From assembly GCF_900109645.1 (NCBI RefSeq), contig NZ_FOBG01000004.1, positions 62,001 to 126,000 of the forward strand: a stretch of DNA of 64,000 nucleotides, given 5' to 3'. The notes beneath the pieces were generated by a model. It saw only the letters and a list, made by a program, of their open reading frames with translations. It was not told the DNA's origin and did no database searches. This document shows positions 59,257-64,000 of this stretch, piece by piece; position 1 is the first letter of the stretch, and each line of letters begins with the position of its first letter. The position numbers and the translations under genes are program-made. The DNA is from Duganella sp. CF402 (GTDB lineage Bacteria > Pseudomonadota > Gammaproteobacteria > Burkholderiales > Burkholderiaceae_D).

Positions 59257-60274
59257 ACACGTAGTCCGTCAGCAGCTTTTCACTGATGGCGTGCGGCTGG
59301 CGCACCTGGAAGTTGGTGGTGGTGATGACCACCACCGCACGCTGCTCCGGCAACACCACTACCTTGTTGCCGCCGCTGCCGGACATCATGGCGGTGCGCC
59401 AGACTTGCCCGTCCTGCTTGAAGCGCTTGAGCCACCAGAGATAGCCATAGTCGGTATCCTCATCCACCTGCGCGTGTGGCGACAGCGATTGCCTGACCCA
59501 TTCGGCCGATACCACGCGCTTGCCTTCCCACACGCCGTTGTTCAGATAGAGTTCTCCCAGCTTGAGCAAGTCGCGGCTGCGCAGCCCCAGGCCGCCGCCG
59601 GTCATGGCCGGGCCGGTCGGCGTGTACTGCCACTTCAGCTTCGTGATGCCCAGTGGACCGAACAGCAAGCGCGCCGCAAACTGGTCGACTTTTTCGCCGG
59701 TGGCTTTTTCCAGCACGGGGCCGAGCATGGTGGGGCCGGCGGTGCAGTAGGAGAAGCTGCGGCCGTGCGGCGAATCTTTCGGCTTGGCGACCCAGTCGGG
59801 AAAGCCACGTATCGGCAGGTCCATTGCGAACTGGGTCCAGTCCTCCAGCAAATACATGGCTTCCTCGTTCCCGCGCGAGAACTGGTTCTGGTCATCGCAC
59901 TCCAGCAGGGAACTCATGGTGAGGAAATCTTCGACCGTGATTTTTTCCTTGCGTGGATCGGGATAGCGCACCGGATGCTTGTCAGGGAAGTAGCCGAACA
60001 CCTGCGAGCTGAGTTTCAACTTGCCCTGGTCGACCGCAATCCCCACCAACATATCGGTGACGCTCTTGCCGACCGAGCGCGTGTTGCGCAGGCCTTCGGC
60101 GCCGTCGTTGTCGAAATAGGATTCGTGTACCAGCTTGCCGTCCTGCGAGATGAGGACACTGGTGATTTGCTTGAAGTCGCCCTTACGGATGGCGGCGTCC
60201 ATGTCGGACAAAGGATCGGCCGCCGCAGCGGCCGTGATTACAACTAGAACCAGAGGGAGAAACTTACGCATCAT
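59222..60274 (-). CDS. Beta-lactamase-fold serine hydrolase (S12-type)
   Basis: This 350-residue exported protein has a signal peptide (MMRKFLPLVLVVITAAAAADP). SVGKS (Ser67-x-x-Lys70) is the SxxK nucleophile motif; SYCT stands where YxN is usual, and SGSGG precedes the third motif region. Members range from esterases to peptidases, so the substrate is unknown. It ends inside the convergent amidohydrolase gene, with 35 bp of overlap. Confidence 0.87.
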   Translation of the reverse strand: MMRKFLPLVLVVITAAAAADPLSDMDAAIRKGDFKQITSVLISQDGKLVHESYFDNDGAEGLRNTRSVGKSVTDMLVGIAVDQGKLKLSSQVFGYFPDKHPVRYPDPRKEKITVEDFLTMSSLLECDDQNQFSRGNEEAMYLLEDWTQFAMDLPIRGFPDWVAKPKDSPHGRSFSYCTAGPTMLGPVLEKATGEKVDQFAARLLFGPLGITKLKWQYTPTGPAMTGGGLGLRSRDLLKLGELYLNNGVWEGKRVVSAEWVRQSLSPHAQVDEDTDYGYLWWLKRFKQDGQVWRTAMMSGSGGNKVVVLPEQRAVVVITTTNFQVRQPHAISEKLLTDYVFKALSRNLPAR

Positions 60275-60299
60275 TGCAGCTCCTGTCGTTTAGTTCAAA

Positions 60300-62675
60300 T
60301 CAGTATACATCGCGCCGGTAACGGCCCTCTTCCGCCAGTTGATCCCGTTGGGTGCGGCCGATGATGTCGGCCAGCGCGTCGTCGACGCCGCCGGCCATGC
60401 CGTGCTGGCTGCCGCAGACGTAGATCACCGCACCGTCATTGATCCATGCACGCAGCGTGTCGGCGCGTTCGCGCATGCGGTCCTGCACGTAGCCGCCGCC
60501 GCTGACGTCGCGCGAATACACCAGGTCCAGCTCCGGCAGGAAGCCGCGTGCGCGCCAATCCTGGATCTCTTCCGCGCAAACCGCATCGTACTGTTGCTGG
60601 CGCTCGCCGAAAATCAGCCAGTTGCGCTGCGCGCCGTCACGTACCCGCTCGCGCAGGTGCGAACGCAAGCCCGCGATGCCCGAGCCATTGCCGATGTAGA
60701 TCGCCGGCGCCGGCACCGGATACGCATCGAACGACGGATTCGCCACCAGCCGCAAACGCACCTCGTCGCCGATGGCCGCTTGCGCCGTCAGCCAGCCCGA
60801 CGCCAGCCCGCCATTCACCTTGCGCACCACCAGCTGCATGCAGCCGTCCTGCGTTATCGATGCCAGCGAATAGCGGCGCGGCGTTGCGTCCCTGCCGTAA
60901 TGCCCCGGCCAGATATCCACCAGCGCACCCGGACGCCAGCCCGCGCCAATCTCGCCATGCAGCGTGATCTCGTACAAAGGCTCGCCAATGCTGCCGGGAT
61001 TGAGCAGGATGCGGCCCATCAGGCGCCAGCTGGTGTACTCGCCATCCGCAGCGGCGGCGTTCAGCGCAACCTCACTATCATCGCCGCCCATCAACGCGCG
61101 CAACGCGCTGCCCCAACGCGCCAACGCGCCGGCATCGCCGTTGTCCACTTCCACAATCGGATGCAGCGGCTGCGCGCCGAGGAAACTCAATCGCTGATCC
61201 AGCGTGTGGCCGAAGCCGCAGAACTGCGTGTAATTGCGGTCACCCAGCGCCAGCACCGCGTACTGCAGATGCTGCAATTCCTGCTTAGCCGCTTGCAGCA
61301 AACGGCTAAAGCGGCGCGCGCTGTCCGGCGGTTCACCGTCGCCGAAACTGCTGGCGACAAACAATGCGCGACGATACTCGCGCAGCTGCGGCGGCGTCAG
61401 TTTTTCCAGCGAATGCACATGCACCGCCACGCCAGCCTTGCGCAAGGCCGCCGCGCTTTGCAGCGCCAGGCGCTCGGCCTGGCCGGTCTGGCTGGCGTAG
61501 GCCATCAGCACCGGATCATCATGATCGCCCGCCGGCGCCGAGGCGCTGAACTGCGCGCGCTCGGCACGCGCAATGCGTTTCTGTTTGCGGCGGTTCAGAT
61601 ACAGCATCCAGCCGGTGATGCCAAAGCCCGGCAGCGCCAGCGCAGCAATGAAGACGATGAGTTGTCCTGCCACGCCGAAGTAAGTCCCCAAGTGCAGCGG
61701 ATAAATGGTGGTCTGGAAGCGCGCGCCGAGCGGCTTGTCGGCATACAGCTCATGCTTGAGTAGCACGCCGGTCTGCTGGTCGAGCGACATGCTGCTGCGT
61801 GCGCGCAAATGCGGCGCATCCTTGGCAACCCACAGGATTTGCAGCGGCTGCGCGGCGCGCTCGGGCACGCGCAGGAGGGCCATCTGCCAATTCGACGCAT
61901 TGCTCTTGAACGTCTCCCAGCCCGGCGACAGATCGGGCGTTTCCGCTTTCGGCGACTTGGGCGCTTTCGGCTTGGCCGCAGCCGCTTCGCGCGGCGGACG
62001 CAGCGTGCCCATCCAGCCATCCGCCATGTCGCGGATCGGATCGAAGGCCCAGTATACGCCCGACGCGGTGAACATCAGGAACACCACCATCACCCAGGTG
62101 CCCACCGCCGAATGCAGCCCCCACAGGAAGGAGCGGCCCTTCATGCGCACATCGAAAGTCAGCCAGGTGCGCCAGTCCCACACGCGGCGCGGCCAGCGCA
62201 GATACAAGCCGGTCAGTGCAAGCCCCATCAGGCAGAACGCCAGCGTACCGCTGACCATCTTGCCCGGATCGCGCGGCAGCAGCAGGAAGCGGTGCAGCTG
62301 TTCGACCCATTCAAAGAAATCCTCGCCCGCCAGTTCCGGCAGCAGGGCGCCGGTGTAGGGATTGAGATAAATCGTTTCGCCCTTGCGCTGGCCCGGCGCC
62401 GGCGCAATGCCAACGCGCGCACTGGAACCCGGCGTATCGTAGAAGGTAATGCTGGTGATGCGTTCGTGCGGCTTGGCCGCGCGCGCCGCCAGCATGATTT
62501 GCTGCGGCCCCAGCACCTGCGCATTTTGCACAGAGACGTTGCGCACGCCGGGATTGAGCGCGTCCAGAATCTGCTCGCGGAACGCAAGCGTGGCGCCGGT
62601 CAGGCCGATCACCATCAGGACCGTGCCGGCGGTAATGCCGACAAACCAATGCAGCTGGAACCAGAGCTTCTTCAC
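60300..62675 (-). CDS. PepSY/flavodoxin/NADPH reductase fusion (siderophore-iron reductase type)
   Basis: This 791-residue multidomain protein has an N-terminal PepSY-type region with about four membrane helices (LHWFVGITAGTVLMVIGLTGATLAF and others to about 370). A flavodoxin domain (LMAYASQTGQAERLALQ) and an FAD/NADPH reductase domain (RRYSLASITQ, IYIGNGSGIAGLRSHLRER) follow. Such fusions are thought to reduce ferric siderophore complexes. It overlaps the upstream receptor gene by ATGA, so the two act together. Confidence 0.9.
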   Translation of the reverse strand: MKKLWFQLHWFVGITAGTVLMVIGLTGATLAFREQILDALNPGVRNVSVQNAQVLGPQQIMLAARAAKPHERITSITFYDTPGSSARVGIAPAPGQRKGETIYLNPYTGALLPELAGEDFFEWVEQLHRFLLLPRDPGKMVSGTLAFCLMGLALTGLYLRWPRRVWDWRTWLTFDVRMKGRSFLWGLHSAVGTWVMVVFLMFTASGVYWAFDPIRDMADGWMGTLRPPREAAAAKPKAPKSPKAETPDLSPGWETFKSNASNWQMALLRVPERAAQPLQILWVAKDAPHLRARSSMSLDQQTGVLLKHELYADKPLGARFQTTIYPLHLGTYFGVAGQLIVFIAALALPGFGITGWMLYLNRRKQKRIARAERAQFSASAPAGDHDDPVLMAYASQTGQAERLALQSAAALRKAGVAVHVHSLEKLTPPQLREYRRALFVASSFGDGEPPDSARRFSRLLQAAKQELQHLQYAVLALGDRNYTQFCGFGHTLDQRLSFLGAQPLHPIVEVDNGDAGALARWGSALRALMGGDDSEVALNAAAADGEYTSWRLMGRILLNPGSIGEPLYEITLHGEIGAGWRPGALVDIWPGHYGRDATPRRYSLASITQDGCMQLVVRKVNGGLASGWLTAQAAIGDEVRLRLVANPSFDAYPVPAPAIYIGNGSGIAGLRSHLRERVRDGAQRNWLIFGERQQQYDAVCAEEIQDWRARGFLPELDLVYSRDVSGGGYVQDRMRERADTLRAWINDGAVIYVCGSQHGMAGGVDDALADIIGRTQRDQLAEEGRYRRDVY

Positions 62676-64000
62676 AGATCGACCTTCACACTGAGTTTAA
62701 TCAAACGCGGCGCACCGGACGCGAGGCGCGTGCCAGCACCAGCCCAGTAGCGCTTGTCCGCCGCGTTATCGACGTTGAGCTGCCAGACCATGTTGTTGAC
62801 GGCGTAGCGCCCGCCGACGCTGAACAGCGTCACGCCGCCAAGGAAGGCCTGGTTCAAATCGTTGACCGGGCGGCGGCCAGTGTAATACGCGCCGCCGTTG
62901 AGCGAGACGCCCGACGCCAGTTCGTACGACAGGAAGGCGCTGCCGGTTTGTCTGGAGGCGTTCTCCGGCAGCTTGCCGTTGTAGTCCGCATTGATGTGGC
63001 GGAATTCAGGATCGAGCCACTGCGCCGACGCTTGCCACGACAGCGCGCGCGTCAGCTTGCCCTGCGCCGACAGCTCCACACCGCGATAACGCTGCTCGCC
63101 ATCCGCAGTGAACACATTGGCGCTGTTGGTGTAGTAGCCCGGACGGCTGATGTCGAACAGCGCGGCCTGCACCAGCGTGCCGCCGTCCACGCGCCAGCGC
63201 GCGCCGAGTTCCTTCTGGCGGCTGACGCCCGGCGCCATGCGCACGCCCACGTTGGCGCTGCCGGTCGGCGCAGTCTCGCCTTCTTCCAGCCCTTGCGAGG
63301 ACGAAGCGTAGAACGACATATCCTGATCCAGCTTGTAGATCAGCGCCGCCATCGGCGTGGTCTTGCTGACGTCATAGTGGTTCGTTCCCTGGTCGCTGCG
63401 ATACTGCACGCTGCGCACGCCGGCCACCGCTTGCCAGTGCGGCGAGAAGGTCAGGCGGTCGATCGCATAGACGCCGCTATCGCGCGACGACAGTTCCGCC
63501 GTGGTTGGCGCGCTGGGATAAGCGCCAACGGTGTAGCTGGTGATGGCCACCGGGTTGTACAGGTTTTGCGCGGCGATCGTGTAGTTGGCTTGATAGATCG
63601 GGTCCTGTCCCTTGTCGGTGCGGGTTGCGCCGAAGGTGAGGTCGTGCTGCACCGGGCCGGTCGCCACGGTGCCCGCCAGTTCGGCGCGCAGCATGTCCGA
63701 GTCCACCACACTGTGCTGCAGGTTGCCGGTGATGCGCCCCGCGCCGGTGGCCAGCGCTGCGGCATTCGTCAGGCGGAAGATGGCCAGTGCGCGGTCGCGC
63801 GCGGTTTCGGAGTGGCCGCCCTCCACGGTCACGGCCCAGTCATCCGTGAGCGCGTAATCGGCGCGCAGCAGGAGGTTTTGGGTGGTCGCATCGAACTTGG
63901 CCCAGTCCGGACCGATCAGGCGTTTTGGATCGACCGCCACCGGCAGCGTGATCGCACCGTTGACGGCGGTCGGCAGCGCAATGCCTGCCTGCTCGGTGAC
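62672..64000 (-). CDS. TonB-dependent siderophore receptor (5' end beyond window)
   Basis: This is the C-terminal 442 residues of an outer-membrane receptor. It shows repeated beta-barrel strands (for example FGATRTDKGQDPIYQANYTIAAQ, ELGARWRVDGGTLVQAALFDISRPGYYT, YRGVELSAQGKLTRALSWQAS) and ends in a terminal hydrophobic strand. The ELGAKW-like and GVELSAQG motifs are typical of siderophore receptors. The reading frame is open through the right edge. The coupled PepSY reductase downstream supports ferric-siderophore import. Confidence 0.88.
   Translation of the reverse strand, partial: VTEQAGIALPTAVNGAITLPVAVDPKRLIGPDWAKFDATTQNLLLRADYALTDDWAVTVEGGHSETARDRALAIFRLTNAAALATGAGRITGNLQHSVVDSDMLRAELAGTVATGPVQHDLTFGATRTDKGQDPIYQANYTIAAQNLYNPVAITSYTVGAYPSAPTTAELSSRDSGVYAIDRLTFSPHWQAVAGVRSVQYRSDQGTNHYDVSKTTPMAALIYKLDQDMSFYASSSQGLEEGETAPTGSANVGVRMAPGVSRQKELGARWRVDGGTLVQAALFDISRPGYYTNSANVFTADGEQRYRGVELSAQGKLTRALSWQASAQWLDPEFRHINADYNGKLPENASRQTGSAFLSYELASGVSLNGGAYYTGRRPVNDLNQAFLGGVTLFSVGGRYAVNNMVWQLNVDNAADKRYWAGAGTRLASGAPRLIKLSVKVDL

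Overview
The window is chromosomal DNA from a GC-rich Gram-negative bacterium. The gene content and order (minCDE, hemA-prfA-dsbB-prmC, phaA-phaB, metR/metE), the cytochrome c5-like protein and many TonB receptors with secreted glycosidases point to a betaproteobacterium, most likely an Oxalobacteraceae member such as Duganella, Massilia or Rugamonas. This placement is inferred from protein character, not from an rRNA gene; I found no rRNA or tRNA in the window.

Positions 1-12.6 kb hold a plant-polysaccharide locus. It has a lipoprotein with a probable GH5 domain (cut by the left edge), a GH30 glycosidase, two GH28 pectinase-type proteins, a six-hairpin glycosidase-like protein, a TonB receptor and a GH43 enzyme. 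The GH5-like and GH30 genes each carry a LacI-type palindromic operator, so they probably share one sugar-responsive regulator. A 171-bp element with perfect 30-bp terminal inverted repeats lies against the 3' end of the first GH28 gene and contributes to its stop codon.

Positions 12.6-31.7 kb hold a membrane cytochrome c, a lipoprotein, three tandem M13 metallopeptidases behind a TonB receptor, a Spy-like periplasmic protein whose leader contains a terminator hairpin, ctpA, a FabH-like synthase, an AzoR-GNAT pair divergent from a MocR-type regulator, an AhpD-like protein, a Kef-type antiporter and a solute-binding protein.

Positions 31.75-37.7 kb are an AT-rich island unlike its surroundings. 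Six small genes, including an Imm63-type immunity gene and a DUF6966-like gene, are followed by a caspase-family protease. All lie on the plus strand. A short degenerate repeat (core GGCCANWAGC) sits just after each stop codon and before the next start, giving seven clear copies and perhaps an eighth. The island ends in a frameshifted IS110-family element. This repeat-punctuated, polyimmunity-like array is the best candidate in the window for an undescribed system.

Positions 37.7-64 kb are mostly core metabolism: FadH, a START-like protein, DUF2721, prolyl aminopeptidase, phaB/phaA, metR divergent from metE, minCDE, an orphan response regulator, hemA-prfA-dsbB-prmC, a degenerate histidine-kinase-like protein, gshA, an acetylpolyamine amidohydrolase-like protein, a beta-lactamase-fold hydrolase, and a siderophore-type pair (PepSY/flavodoxin reductase plus a TonB receptor that runs off the right edge). 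REP-like palindromes lie between several of these genes.
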